Source: Phalacrocorax aristotelis
Taxonomy: Eukaryota > Chordata > Aves > Suliformes > Phalacrocoracidae
DNA length: 64,000 nt
Reading direction: 5' to 3'
NCBI RefSeq assembly: GCF_949628215.1
Contig: NW_027441227.1
Coordinates: 1-64,000 of the forward strand
Part shown: positions 45,355 through 58,000 of the stretch, piece after piece
Layout: every line of letters begins with the position of its first letter
Numbering within the stretch: the stretch's first letter is position 1
Notes under the pieces: model-generated
Databases searched by the model: none
What the model saw: the letters and a program-made list of their open reading frames with translations, nothing else
What the model was told of the DNA's origin: nothing
Position numbers and translations under genes: made by a program

Positions 45355-45530
45355 GCTGAACACCTGGTTACACTGAAGCTAGGGAATGAAGAAATAGAAT
45401 TTTTGGTAGATACGGGAGCCACTTCTTTGGTATTGAATACACGTAAAGAGAAATTTAATCATAAATCCGTAGGTGTTGTTAGTGCGACAGGGCAAAGAAA
45501 AATTAGCCCCTCTCAGAGCCATTAAAGTTT
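45355..45530 (+). pseudogene. Decayed aspartic protease
   Basis: The active-site motif VDTGAT is intact at 45406-45423, preceded by a short in-frame stretch. The frame breaks shortly after 45510. Retroviral protease is a dimer with one Asp-Thr-Gly per subunit that cleaves Gag and Gag-Pol. Confidence 0.8.
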
Positions 45531-45769
45531 AAATTGGAGAAGCAATGGGCAACTCACCAATTTCTGTATATGCCTGAATGTCCACTGCCTCTGTTATGAT
45601 GAGATCTATTAAGTAAATTAGATGCTCAAGTAACTTTTAAAGATGGAGAGATTAAATTACTAATACCAGAATCAAAAGCCACAGAGGCGAGAGCGTTTAT
45701 GTTACAGGATTCCTCCAGGGAGGAACAGGTTCCCGAAGAAGTGGAAAACGTAGTAATTCTCCTTTGGTT

Positions 45770-46900
45770 TGAGCGAGCGGAGCTCCGGAGCGATCTAAGT
45801 GGGCAGAGCCGGTAAAAGTAACCTTAAAGCCTGGAGCCAAGCCGGTAAGACAAAAACAATACCCTATTAAGCGAGAGGCTCAAGAAGGATTAGAGAAGTT
45901 AATTATAAAATTTTTCAGAATATGAGCTTTTAGTGGAATGTGAATCAGAATATAGTACTCCTGTGTCGCCAGTAAAGAAATCTAGAGGCAAAGAGTATTA
46001 GCTAGTTCACCATTTAAGGGCTATATATCAGGTGGCCCAAGACATACATCTGGTAGTAGCTAATCCATACACTTTACTGACCTCTTTTAAAGGAGGAGCA
46101 TAAATGGTTTACTGTACTAGATTTGAAGGATGCCTTCTTTTGCATACCTCCAGGCATAAAAAGTCAAAGCCTATTTGCTTTGGAATGGGAAAGCCCCACC
46201 ACAGAATGAAAGACACAGCTAACATGGACCGTACTTACACAAGGATTTAAAATTAGTCCTACGATATTTGGGACTCAGCTGGCAAGAAAAAAATTAGAAA
46301 TGTAGAAATGTATAGAAAAAACAGAACCCAGGGAGAGGCATATTGTTACAGAATGCAGGTGACATTCTGATAGTGGCAGAAAGTAAAGAATAATGTTTTG
46401 AAATTTTTAAATTTTCTGGGCCAAGGAAGATGCAGAGTTTCCAGAAACAAAACCCAAATAGGAGAAGCAGCAGCCATTTATTTAGGATTTGAAATATCTC
46501 AAAGACAAAGACAATTAGAAAGTGAAAAGAACGAAACTATTTGTCAAATTCCCAAACCTAGCGGCCCGAAGGAATTGAGAGCTTTTCTGAAAATAGTGAA
46601 ATGGCGTCAGCTCTGGATTCTGAACTACAGACTCTATGTAAAACCATTATATGAGGCATTGAAAGAATCAAAGGATAAATATTTAACCCGGACGCCCGAA
46701 TGCCAAGCGGCATTCAAAGAACTGAAAAGAGCCTCGATGATGGCCCCTGCATTAGGCCTACCTGATTTCGCTAAACCTTTTGAGTTGTTTGTCCACGAAA
46801 GACAACATTTAGCCCTTGGAGTGCTGACACAGCGACTGGGAACCTGGAAGAGACCTGTGGGCTACTTCTCCAAACAACTCGACCACGTGAGTAAAAGACG
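45770..46900 (+). pseudogene. Decayed reverse transcriptase
   Basis: The motifs appear in order. SPV then KEY occur near 45970. Motif A, TVLDLKDAFFCIP with its catalytic Asp, lies near 46120-46155. LTWTVLTQGFKISP follows near 46220-46260. The polymerase box that is YVDD in gammaretroviruses reads NAGD at 46352-46363. The thumb and connection region (46398 onward) is open for long stretches, with PKPSGPKELRAFL and the conserved GYFSKQLD near 46858. Stops occur at several points upstream of 46400. Confidence 0.9.
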
Positions 46901-47244
46901 GCCTAGGTGTTTACGGGCAGTAGCAACAACAGCGCTGCCGATCCGGGAAGCCCCAAAGTTAACAATGGGACAGAAGATGACAGTATGTGTCCCGCACATA
47001 GCGGTGACTGTTTTAGGACAAAAGGGGGGTCGTTGGCTATCCCTTAGCAGAATGTTGAAATATCACGTTGTTCTGTTAGAACAAGACGATGTGGAATCGA
47101 AGACTACTGCTATACTGAATCCTGCTACGTTTTTAACAACAGAAAACCTTACGGACAATTTCGAACACTATCGCTTGCTAACTATTGAACAAGTCTATTC
47201 CAGCAGACCAGACCTGAGACACAAACCTCTGGGAAAATCCTGAT

Positions 47245-47770
47245 CTGGAGTTGTTTACAGATGGAAGAAGCTCTGGGCGAGAAGAGAAGCGAATGGCCGG
47301 ATATGCTGTCGTTATCGCCGCCGAGGGAACGGAGTCAGGGGTGCTGCCTGCAAACACCTCAGCACAGAAAGCAGCATTGGTAGCATTGAAGCGAGCTCTG
47401 CGAATGGCAGAAGGACAAAGGATAAATATCTAGACTGATTCCAAACATGCATTTGGTGTGATCCACGATCATGGAGCTATTGGGAAGGAGAAAGGACTGC
47501 CATCAGCCCAAAAATCATCGATACAGCATAAAGACGACACACTCCAACTTCCGGAAGATGTGCAGAAACCAAAAGAAGTGGCGGTAAAGCGTTGCAAAGC
47601 TCATCAATTCGGCCAGACGGCTGTAAACATAAGCAAACGATCGACAGATAAAGCTGCAAAGAGGACTGCAGAGCAAGGTATCCTTGCGCTAGTACCAGTA
47701 AAACAGATCAGAATTCCAAAGTTGAAACCGAGATATAATAAATTGGATGAGCAATTAGCAGAACAATTGG
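47245..47770 (+). pseudogene. Decayed RNase H
   Basis: FTDGRSSG near 47254 carries the first catalytic Asp, and TDSKHAFGVIHDHG near 47434 carries a later one. A stop sits directly before TDSK. In relatives this domain removes the RNA strand of the RNA-DNA hybrid. Confidence 0.85.
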
Positions 47771-47879
47771 AAACATCACAAAACACAGAGAGGTGGTAGA
47801 TAACACCAGAAAAACAAGTAATAATAATAACAACCCCACAAGTTATGACAGAACTTGAAAAGAAAAGCATGATCAAACA

Positions 47880-48375
47880 CATTGGGGTGTAGACGCTACG
47901 GTTTTGAGTTTAAAAACATCTGTAGCGTGTGTAGGCATGACAAGAATAGTTAAACCCATAGTAGCTAAGTGTCCAATCTGTCCTAGAAATAATCCCCTGA
48001 ACCAAAGGAAACCACCTTTAGGAGTAACAAAACAAAAAATTCTCCCGGAAATTATTAGCAAATTAAGTTCTCTGAGTTACCCAGACAAAATAGATAGAGC
48101 AGTATTTGTTAGTGCTGATTGACAAATTTTCTAGATGGCCAGAAGCTTTCTCGTGCTGCACCAACAAAGCTAGAGTAGTAGTTAAAACGTTGCTGAAAGA
48201 AATAATACCGAGATTTAGAGTGCCAACGGGAATGTCCTCTGATAGAGCACCACATTTTTTTGCAGAGGTAGTTCAACAAATTAATAAAATTTTGGGTAGA
48301 AAATGGGACCTGCATACACCCTGGAGACCACCATCAAGTGAAAACTTTGAGAAGATGAACCAAACACCGAACTGA
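47880..48375 (+). pseudogene. Decayed integrase, truncated before env
   Basis: The zinc-binding CPIC motif is near 47970. The catalytic core has IDKFSRWPEA near 48112, SSDRAPHF near 48237 and SSENFEKMN near 48340, which match the D, D-35-E arrangement. The frame ends at 48375. The remaining ~75 bp to the 3' LTR holds no recognisable env. Confidence 0.85.
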
Positions 48376-48440
48376 CATAGTGGAATATTATTGATCTAGG
48401 ATGGAAGTAGTGAGAAAATTATTATTTCAGAACTTCCATA

Positions 48441-48449
48441 CGGGGGAAA
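48441..48449 (+). other. Polypurine-tract remnant
   Basis: CGGGGGAAA lies directly before the 3' LTR, where the plus-strand primer tract is expected. It is short. Confidence 0.5.
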
Positions 48450-49003
48450 TGTAACCAAAGCGATGAAATCAACCAACCAGAGACGGTGTTCCATTACGGG
48501 AACATGGAGCGTACGAATCAGCGCATCCGTCGATCTGCATTTTAGTCCCTAGGCGATCGTTAATGCGAACAGAACAGACAATGTGCTTCTGTCAGAAAAG
48601 GATGACAAAACACGGTTTCGTGGAGCGGACTGAGAAAACTAGCGAAGAAGGCAAAAAGGTAATTCCGGCAGGGGGAGATCGCGACCACCGACTCACAGAC
48701 CACCACCGACCCAAGTAATACCACCTACTCAGAAGAGAACAACGGAAGAGGACAACCGAGCCTGCGCAGCGATTTACATACGGAACGAGCAAGTTTGTAC
48801 CGATCAGCAGACAGGACAATAATGAATATGTATGAATACGTAAAATTTTGATCTACAAATTGTACGGGAAAGGTGCGTGAGGTACGCACGCCAGGAGGAG
48901 CGATCCCCCGTGCATCCGGCGCCGTGAATAAAGAATGCCTGCTCTTTAATACTAAATTGGCGTTGAGGAGTCGTTTCCGATTTTACCGCGTTTTTCGGTA
49001 ACA
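48450..49003 (+). repeat. 3' LTR of the provirus
   Basis: 554 bp with AATAAA at 48927-48932. Relative to the 5' LTR and the solo LTRs it carries an insertion of about 47 bp near 48711-48757 (starting CCCAAGTAATACC) and lacks about 20 bp near 48645. Confidence 0.93.
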
Positions 49004-49686
49004 CAGGGAGTCAGACCAAGAGGGCCAGAGAAAGACAAAATACCGACAGGCTACAGGACAGAGCAGGAGGAATAAAAAAACGGAGCCAGAGCCAGGCAGA
49101 GAGAGGCGGAGATAGAAAAAGGAGCCACAGGCTACAGGACAGAGAGAGGGAGGACTGAAAAAGACGGGGAGGCAGGGAGCCACTCAGAGCGAGATGGAGA
49201 AAGAAGGTGCGGGGGGGGCCCAAAAGAAAAAATAATATCTTGCAGCAGGTAAGGAAAGAGAGGGGGCCGGGGGAGAGACAGGGAGGGCCCAGGACGCACA
49301 AGAGAGGCAGCGGGGCCCCAGTGGCCCAGGACTCACCGCGACTCTCGCTCTCAGCGCTGCTGGCACAATTTAGCCGTTCACATGCTTCTTTCCCCTTCTC
49401 TCCTCCCTGCCTCTTCTGCAGCTCCAGACTCTAGGCCGTCCTCCACCTGAAGAGAACACATGGGTGTCTTACAGCTCTTACGAGATGAGGCTTCCTCGGC
49501 ACGTAGCCTAGCTCGCTCGTGCTGGAGCTGGGAGCAGGCGCACTGGGCAAGGGGGGCCAGGGGAGGCTGAGGGGGAGCTCTGGTGAGCTGGAGAGTCGGC
49601 CATCTTCTGCACCCTGGGCAGGGGGAAAAGGTCATCATCCTCCTCCTCCTTTCCCTCTTCCCTTCTATCAGCTCCCGGGTAACTCC
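49004..49686. repeat. 5-kb unit remnant U6 (internally deleted)
   Basis: Immediately after the 3' LTR the unit resumes (CAGGGAGTCAGACC) and runs to about 49520. It then jumps over roughly 600 bp to the equivalent of ~24797 and stops at about 49686. The ZNF143 cluster, LTR-B and most of exon 2 of the candidate transcript are missing, and the exon-1 donor is changed. This is the right end of the array. Confidence 0.85.
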
Positions 49687-50000
49687 TAGGGCTGCCCTCA
49701 CCCACTCGCCTTTAGCATACCAGAAGCCTGCCTCGGCGGGTCATTTGAAGCTTCCCATCCCACCAGCCCCAGTAGTGCAGGCACACAAGGAGACACCCCT
49801 GCACCCACCAAAGGCGCTCGCTCACCTCGCCGGCAGCCCTAGGCCTCACCCGACACAGGGAATCGTGTCCGACACACCACCACGCTGCAGCAGGAGCGGA
49901 GGAGGCCTTTCCTTACCAGGAAGCAGCAACGAGCACGGCGGCATCACCTCGCAGGCACCGCAGCATCGCAGGGCTGTTACCTGCGGAGAGAGCAATGGGG
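49687..50000. other. Unassigned GC-rich DNA
   Basis: It lies between the end of the 5-kb array and a single minisatellite-like monomer. Nothing is recognisable. Confidence 0.4.
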
Positions 50001-50065
50001 ATCACAGGGACGCCACCGCGCGTGCGCGGCTCCCGGGCTCAGTACCCAATTCTGGTCGCTGGGCA
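50000..50065. repeat. Single monomer related to the NRF1-type minisatellite
   Basis: GACGCCACCGCGCGTGCGCGG, then GGCTC and CAGTACCC, then GGTCGCTGGGCAGCAGC, follows the order of a monomer from 4737-7555. It lies before the duplicated segment just as the array does near 7.6 kb. Confidence 0.7.
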
Positions 50066-50129
50066 GCAGCATTATCTGAATTACTCTTCTCGATTAATAC
50101 CATCCAGAAACCGTAACTTGGCTGCATCC

Positions 50130-50860
50130 ACAGAGCTTCTATTCCTCTGCACCTTTCCCCCTCGCAGCCCCAGCAGCACCATTCATTGCCTCTGCACCAG
50201 ACAGCAAAGCGTCTCGAACATTTGTCCTTTCCTCTCGACCGCTTAAAAACATCTGGTGCTTGCTACTGTCCATGCCACTGCCCCCCCCCATGCCCGAGGG
50301 AGGAGAAGCAGCACAGCAAACCTGGGGAACAAGGTTGGGTTCCCCACCCCCGCAGAATAAGCCCCAGGAACTGCTGGTAGGCATGTGGCATCAGGGTTGT
50401 GATAGGGTTTTGTTTTGGTTTTCTTTTTTTCCCCGCCTTCTTTACATAATGTAATAATTGGGGTTGCTTTTCCAAACTACTGAGTTCTGTGGGGACTTTT
50501 TGTGCTTTTACCCTACAAAAAACGGTCATTTTCACTTTCGGTTTTGTGCATGAGAATGGTTGGTGGGTGCTTTTAGGTGGTTGTTCCTTCCCCACCACCA
50601 CCCTTTTTTTCCTTTCCAGCTGCACAAATCCAGCTGGAGTTGGCTTTCCCAGAAGCCCCAAGTTGTTTTCTTTCCACCAGAATTCTTTCTGTTTTTTCAC
50701 CCCCCATTGCAGACCCAGAGTAAGGGGTTTGAGGTATTTTTGTGCCCAGGCAGCAGCTCCCAGGCTGCATAAGCAGCCCCACAGGGGGAAGTCCCCGTTT
50801 GAGGGAATCGGCCCCAAATTGGGATGGGAAAGTGAAGAGAAGGAGAAAAAACCCTGAATA
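50130..50860. repeat. Diverged duplicate of 7660-9080
   Basis: It carries both blocks described for 7640-9110, with roughly 600 bp less between them. At about 50870 it runs into a copy of the 12650-13200 family. Confidence 0.75.
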
Positions 50861-50879
50861 ACCTGAAAAAGAACACCTA

Positions 50880-51260
50880 CTCCAGCCCACCAAGCACCGG
50901 TCACCTTGCCTGACTCACCTCCAGGGCCCAGATCACGCTCGGCTCATCGCTTAGCACCCTCGGATCACAAAAAAAAAGAGTAAAACCCATAATGGAGCCC
51001 TATAGCCATCAGTCACATCTTCCCTCCAGTACTACACAGACTCACCTTCTTACAGCGCTCCCCTGGGCCCTCCTCCGTTGCCCTGCACGACTCATCCATC
51101 TGCACCTGGAAAAACAGCGTTACTGAACAAGTCACCTGGAGGCACAGCAACAGCTTAACCATTCCACAGCTCTTGTGCCCACGTAGGAATACCGTCTAGA
51201 GCCCAACTACAGCCTGCCGTTAAAGGAAATGCATTAAATCAAACGTTAAGCCCTCGCACG
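50880..51260. repeat. Copy 3 of the three-copy diverged duplication
   Basis: It aligns to 12650-12990 and to 13760-14080: CAGCCCACCAAGCACC, CACATCTTCCCTCC, TTGCCCTGCACGACTC, AACAAGTCACCTGGA, CCACGTAGGAATACC and CGCACGTACAAGC. Confidence 0.75.
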
Positions 51261-52600
51261 TACAAGCCGGAACAGCAAAAACACGGCACGCTCGCGCACC
51301 CAGGGCGCAGCCCGACGGAGGTCCACGCGCACCTCGCCGGTTTGATGCAGAGCCACCCAGCATCCCTGCGAGCACAGCTGCAGGCGCAACAGCAGTTTCA
51401 CCTACACCCATCTCGGCGCGCAGCGCTTCTGAAGCTTTAAACTGAAAGCCCTACCTTGACGCTTGGCCACACTAGAAGCGAGCCGTAGCTAGAACTCCAC
51501 AGAAACACAGCAACACAAATTGCGCACCCACAGCGGCGACAGCTTCGCAGCTATTTAGACCTGGAACAACAGAGAAAAGTAAAACAGCTTCATCACCCGC
51601 ACAGGAAAAGCGGCAGACGGAGACAAAGGGTCAGCATTCATAGCCCTTACAGAACACAGGCGTTCTCTCTCCTTCCATTCCTAAACCCATCCCCACTTAG
51701 GTCTAAATATCGCAGCCCTGCTGTGGCAATAGCGAGAGCGGGGAACAAGAGCCCTGCCGCCGGCCGTTTGTGCAGCAGGACACAAAAACAGAGGGACATG
51801 TTTTGCCACGCACAACCCTGAATCTCCTGAAAATTTATGTTTACTAAAAATAGCCATTGGGAACATATTCCCAAAAACATTCGGCAATGAAACTTTTATG
51901 TGTTTGACACCCGCACATTTTTTGGGAACTTGCTATTTGCTTCCTGGTTTTGCTGGTCTTCCCTCAGAAATTCTACCTGCAGCCAAGTTATTCCCACCCG
52001 CCCGACCGGTTCAAGCATTCACCTTCCTGGTATTACCAGCACATTGACACAGGCGAGCAACTTAACTGCTCTTCTAAAACTATCCAAATGACAATTACAG
52101 CCCTGAAAGAGGAGTGGAAGAGAAGAAAAGGAGAGATCAGGCAGCAAAAGTGCTCTGCAGGCTGCTGCCGGCCAACACTGCACTCTTTTGTTAAAGCCAC
52201 CCCGCCCCCCCAAACGCAACCAAAAAAACCCCATGACTGTGGAATGCGTTTTTTTTCTTTTCAGTAGTCCTTTTGGAGCTCATCCCTGTCTCAGCATCTT
52301 GTCTTGTCAGAGCATGAAGTGCAGATGATCTGTATCCCGATGACATTTGCACGGGATTAATACATTTTCAGAAATAGACCAGATCCGTGAGACTCCTGTC
52401 ACCTTTGTGGTTTTAACAATCGTAACTCAATTTTATTGACTGACACACTTATGAGAAAACTAATTAACTTTGAAACTTAGCCTCTCCTCGGGGAAAAAAC
52501 ATGTTAGACACCAAGTGAAACCGATTCAGAGCTCCGAACCACGATGGAGCCGACAGAGCTGTTGTGACTTAGTTTGTATGATTAATTAATTGGTTAATAA
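51261..52600. other. Unassigned mixed-composition DNA
   Basis: No gene, repeat family or RNA is recognised. The 51900-52270 portion has a 105-codon open frame without family resemblance that I can name. Near 52580 it is AT-rich (TTAATTAATTGGTTAATAA). Confidence 0.4.
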
Positions 52601-54240
52601 CTATTCTAAGCAGCGCAGAAAGAAGAGCTGGACCCAAAGAGGGTGCGCTGCGCTGGATCCAAAAAGCACCCTTCCTCCAGAGACCCGCCTCAGGTGGCGA
52701 GTTCGCTCTGGTGCATGCCGGCCTCCCGAACTTCGGGGTCCGATGTGACCGGACCCCCACCTCCAGGGAGGGTCCTCGTACCCTGCCCAACCCCTGCTTT
52801 CCCCTGCAGCCCCCAATGCCCCCACCCCCCAGCCTGCACAAGCAGCCAAACCGGCTGCTGCTTTTGGCCCCCAAACCAGCTCACTTTGGGACCGGTTCTG
52901 AGCCAAAAAGCCCAGCTGCTGAGCCTGTTCTCAAGTCCCAAAAATGCAGCACTTGACCTCTGCTCCTCAGCCCAAAACCACACGACTTAGTCCCCTCGCT
53001 CAGGCCCTCAAAACGCACGACTCGATCTGTTTCAGGGCCCCGGCGTCAGCCACAGGAGCCTGCTCTCAAGGCCCAGGAACAGAAGAGCTGTGCTCTCCCC
53101 GTTCAGGGACCAAACCAGCTGAGCCTGGCTGCGTCCCGGCCCCCTCCGCTTTCCCCACGGGCAACGCTCAGGGGCGCGGAGAGCGCAGCCACCCCACAGC
53201 CCTGCACCCCCACGGCCCACGCGGGCACTGTCGGGGAGGCCTTGGGAACTGAACTGCGCGGGCCCGGCCCCGCACCCCGGCGGGGCAGCCCAGCGCCGGC
53301 CCGGCAGCGCTTTCTTCCTGCTCTCGCAGGCCGCGTTTCCCCGGCAGCGCCGGGCCCGCACCCCAACCCCACAGGGGGCCGGGCCCAGCCCGCCTCCAGC
53401 AAACCGCGGCGGCAGCAGCCGGGGTCCTTGCCTGCCTCGCAGGCAAGGGGGGACCCGCCCGGCACCACAGGAGCCCCCGCCGGGGTCGCCGCCGCCGCCC
53501 GACCCCGACGAGGAGCAGCCGAGAGCCGGGTGGGGCTGCCCCTGCTTCCCCACGGCCGGGCACGGGCTCGGCCCCAAAACACAACCACCGACCCACGAAA
53601 GCGCTCGGCCCGGGGCCACTGCTGCCCGCAACCCCCCCCCGGGGACTCCGCGGACCGGGAGACCCCACAGCCGAAACCCGCCGACCCACAGCGCGCCCGG
53701 CCACGCGGCTCCTCACCTGCCCCCCGGCGCGGCTCCGGCTGCCCCACGGCCCGGCACGGAGCCGAACCCGGCCACCGGACCATCCGCCGCCCCCCCAACG
53801 CTCCGGGACGGTTCTCGTCCCTCTTCGCTCTGACGCCTCGAGCCGAGCCGGCCCCGCTCCTCCGAGCTACCGGCGGTGCCCGCTCGGCTGCTCGGGGCCA
53901 GGCCCTGTTCTCGCCCAGCCGCGAGAAGCCGCCCCGGGGTCTCCTCGGTGCGTCCAGCCCCGTGCCGTGCCGGAGCGGGGAGAGCCGGGTACGAGCGCGG
54001 AGCCCTGGGGCAGGGGTTGCCCCAGTACCGCCGACTGTGTGGGGGGTGTGTCGTCCCCCCCCGCCCCACGCGGGGGGCGCACACACGGTACACCCGCGGG
54101 GCAGGGGCATCCCCGGGGAGCCGTGCAGCCGGGCTGCGCCGTAGGAGGGAAGGGTGATGTTGGTTTCCCATTTTCCCCGCAGCCTGATCCTCCCCCTCCC
54201 CCGTACTGAGTCGCCCCCCCCCCGCCCACCCCTTCCCGCG
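52600..54240. promoter_or_regulatory. CpG island, densest at 53240-54200
   Basis: It is very GC-rich with dense CpG and many CCGCC/GGCGG boxes, and is open in several frames because of composition. No start site or splice-supported exon is certain. It could be an island promoter for an unknown transcript. Confidence 0.5.
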
Positions 54241-55084
54241 CGTTACAGCCCGCGAAAAAGCTTTTAACAACCCGATCAACAACACTCCCTTTATCCCTCT
54301 TCCAGCAGCAGCAGCGAGAGATTAAGCCAACTGCAGCACAGAGGAAGAAGGCAAGGAGAGCCTTTTCAAGCAAGGGCAGGACAAAAATGCACGGCGTGGA
54401 CAGGCACAGGAGAGGCTGCATTATCTGGAAAGCACAACACCTCCCCAACGGCAGAAAATAAGGAACGAATCGTTTCCAAGGAGCTGCAGCAGACGAATCA
54501 CCTTTTTCTTTATTGCTCTCCTGCCCTTTGTTATCCAAAGCGATAGGCTTCACCACCGGGCAGAAAATATCTGCCTAGATTTACACGGACAACCAGAAAC
54601 AATCAAGCCACCCAGGAAAAAGTTCACAGCAGAGGTATAACACATCAGCAGCTAAAACATTTGTTACGCAGGCACAACTAGGCACTAAACAAAGGCTTTC
54701 CAACACTGGAGGTCTAGAACAGGTAGACATTAGCACAGAAGCACAAGGGGCTCTGTCACCCTGCACAAATCTCCCCGTGCCTACACACGCACACGTTCAG
54801 AAGTTATTTATCAGAAAACGCCCAACTGAGCCATTTGCCACAGTCACCAGACGCACGACGTGATAACACGACATGACACACGAGGTGGGCTCAGAGTTTT
54901 AAGGCAAAAATACCTCCCCCGCCCCCCACCCGAGATCTTTCAGGCTCCAGACCTGCCATCTCCCCGCACCAAACCTACCCGGCCAAAGGGTTTCAGGTGG
55001 CCCAAAACACAGTACACAGAAAATAGACGGGGAAAGCCCTACATTGTGCAAAAGCGAACGATGCCCGACCAGGGCTTCTCTGCG
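54241..55084. other. Unassigned DNA between the CpG island and the C-rich array
   Basis: Nothing recognisable. Composition is average up to about 54900, then rises in GC toward the array. Confidence 0.4.
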
Positions 55085-58000
55085 GGGCCCGGGCCCGGCA
55101 CGGAGCCGCCCCACCCCGGCCCGGGCCCGGGCCCGGCACGGAGCCGCCCCACCCCGGCCCGGGCCCGGGCCCGGCACGGGCCCGGCACGGAGCCGCCCCA
55201 CCCCAAACCCGGCCCGGGCCCGGGCCCGGCACGGAGCCGCCCCCGCCCCCGGCACGGAGCCGCCCCCCCCCCCACCCCGGCCCGGGGTCGGGCCCGGCAC
55301 GGAGCCGCCCCCCCCCCCCACCCCGGCCCGGGGTCGGGCCCGGCACGGAGCCGCCCCCCCCCCCCCGGCCCGGCCCGGGCCCGGGCCCGGCACGGAGCCG
55401 CCCCCCCCCCCCCGGCCCGGCCCGGGCCCGGGCCCGGCACGGAGCCGCCCCCCCCCCCCCGGCCCGGCCCGGGCCCGGGCCCGGCACGGAGCCGCCCCCC
55501 CCCCCCCGGCCCGGCCCGGGCCCGGGCCCGGCACGGAGCCGCCCCCCCCCCCAACCCCGGCCCGGGGTCGGGCCCGGCACGGAGCCGCCCCCCCCCCAAC
55601 CCCGGCCCGGGCCCGGGCCCGGCACGGAGCCGCCCCCGCCCCCGGCACGGAGCCGCCCCCCCCCCCCACCCCGGCCCGGGGTCGGGCCCGGCACGGAGCC
55701 GCCCCCCCCCCACCCCCGGCCCGGGGTCGGGCCCGGCACGGAGCCGCCCCCCCCCCCCACCCCTGCCCGGGGTCGGGCCCGGCACGGAGCCGCCCCCGCC
55801 CCCGGCACGGAGCCGCCCCCCCCCCCCACCCCGGCCCGGGGTCGGGCCCGGCACGGAGCCGCCCCCCCCCCCCACCCCGGCCCGGGGTCGGGCCCGGCAC
55901 GGAGCCGCCCCCCCCCCCCACCCCCTGCCCGGGGTCGGGCCCCGGCACGGAGCCGCCCCCCCCCCCCCACCCGGCCCGGGGTCGGGCCCGGCACGAAGCC
56001 GCCCCCCCCCCACCCCGGCCCGGGCCCGGGCCCGGCACGGAGCCGCCCCCCCCCCCCCGGCCCGGCCCGGGCCCGGGCCCGGCACGGAGCCGCCCCCCCC
56101 CGGGCCGGCCCGGGCCCGGCACGGAGCCGCCCCCCCCCGGGCCCGGCCCGGGTCGGGCCCGGCACGGAGCCGCCCCCCCCCAACCCCGGCCCGGGCCCGG
56201 GCCCGGCACGGAGCCGCCCCCGCCCCCGGCACGGAGCCGCCCCCCCCCCCACCCCGGCCCGGGGTCGGGCCCGGCACGGAGCCGCCCCCCCCCCCCACCC
56301 CTGCCCGGGGTCGGGCCCGGCACGGAGCCGCCCCCCCCCCCCGGCCCGGCCCGGGCCCGGGCCCGGCACGGAGCCGCCCCCCCCCCCCCCCGGCCCGGCC
56401 CGGGCCCGGGCCCGGCACGGAGCCGCCCCCCCCCCCCCGGCCCGGCCCGGGCCCGGGCCCGGCACGGAGCCGCCCCCCCCCCGGCCCGGCCCGGGCCCGG
56501 GCCCGGCACGGAGCCGCCCCCCCCCCCCCGGCCCGGCCCGGGCCCGGGCCCGGCACGGAGCCGCCCCCCCCCCGGGCCCGGCCCGGGCCCGGGCCCGGCA
56601 CGGAGCCGCCCCCCCCCAACCCCGGCCCGGGGTCGGGCCCGGCACGGAGCCGCCCCCCCCCCCAACCCCGGCCCGGGCCCGGGCCCGGCACGGAGCCGCC
56701 CCCGCCCCCGGCACGGAGCCGCCCCCCCCCCCCACCCCGGCCCGGGGTCGGGCCCGGCACGGAGCCGCCCCCCCCCCCCACCCCTGCCCGGGGTCGGGCC
56801 CGGCACGGAGCCGCCCCCCCCCCCCCCGGCCCGGGCCCGGGCCCGGCACGGAGCCGCCCCCCCCCCCCGGCCCGGGCCCGGGCCCGGCACGGAGCCGCCC
56901 CCCCCCCCCGGCCCGGCCCGGGCCCGGGCCCGGCACGGCGGAGCCGCCCCCCCCCCCCCGGGCCCGGGCCCGGGCCCGGGCCCGGCACGGAGCCGCCCCC
57001 CCCCCCCGGCCCGGGCCCGGGCCCGGGCCCGGCACGGAGCCGCCCCCCCCCCCCCGGCCCGGCCCGGGCCCGGGCCCGGCACGGAGCCGCCCCCCCCCCC
57101 CCCCCGGCCCGGCCCGGGCCCGGGCCCGGCACGGAGCCGCCCCCCCCCCCCCGGCCCGGCCCGGGCCCGGGCCCGGCACGGAGCCGCCCCCCCCCCCCCG
57201 GCCCGGCCGGGCCCGGGCCCGGCACGGAGCCGCCCCCCCCCCCCCGGCCCGGCCCGGGCCCGGGCCCGGCACGGAGCCGCCCCCCCCCGGGCCCGGCCCG
57301 GGGTCGGGCCCGGCACGGAGCCGCCCCCCCCCAACCCCGGCCCGGGGTCGGGCCCGGCACGGAGCCGCCCCCCCCCCAACCCCGGCCCGGGCCCGGGCCC
57401 GGCACGGAGCCGCCCCCGCCCCCGGCACGGAGCCGCCCCCCCCCCCACCCGGCCCGGGGTCGGGCCCGGCACGGAGCCGCCCCCCCCCCACCCCGGCCCG
57501 GGGTCGGGCCCGGCACGGAGCCGCCCCCCCCCCCCCCACCCCTGCCCGGGTCGGGCCCGGCACGGAGCCGCCCCCCCCCCCACACCCGGCCCGGGGTCGG
57601 GCCCGGCACGAAGCCGCCCCCCCCCCACCCCGGCCCGGGCCCGGGCCCGGCACGGAGCCGCCCCCGCCCCCGGCACGGAGCCGCCCCCCCCCCCCAACCC
57701 CGGCCCGGGGTCGGGCCCGGCAACGGAGCCGCCCCCCCCCCCCACCCCTGCCCGGGGTCGGGCCCGGCACGGAGCCGCCCCCCCCCCCCGGCCCGGCCCG
57801 GGCCCGGGCCCGGCACGGAGCCGCCCCCCCCCCCCCCGGCCCGGCCCGGGCCCGGGCCCGGCACGGAGCCGCCCCCCCCCCCCGGCCCGGGCCCGGGCCC
57901 GGCACGGAGCCGCCCCCCCCCCCCGGCCCGGCCCGGGCCCCGGGCCCGGCACGGAGCCGCCCCCCCCCCGGGCCCGGCCGGGCCCGGGCCCGGCACGGAG

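Larger units (their letters stand above)
43421..49003 (+). mobile_element. Decayed gammaretrovirus-like provirus (LTR-gag-pro-pol-LTR, no env)
   Basis: A 5.58-kb endogenous retrovirus with two LTRs, a primer-binding region, decayed gag, protease, reverse transcriptase, RNase H and integrase in normal order. The integrase remnant ends about 75 bp before the 3' LTR, so env is absent. CAGG flanks both ends. It occupies the same site as the solo LTR-A of the neighbouring units. Many stops and frameshifts, and a changed catalytic motif in reverse transcriptase, show that it is inactive. Confidence 0.93.

Noticed and set aside
48376..48449. Possible env remnant between integrase and the 3' LTR
   Set aside because: Only ~75 bp is present and no env motif can be read; treated as a deletion scar.
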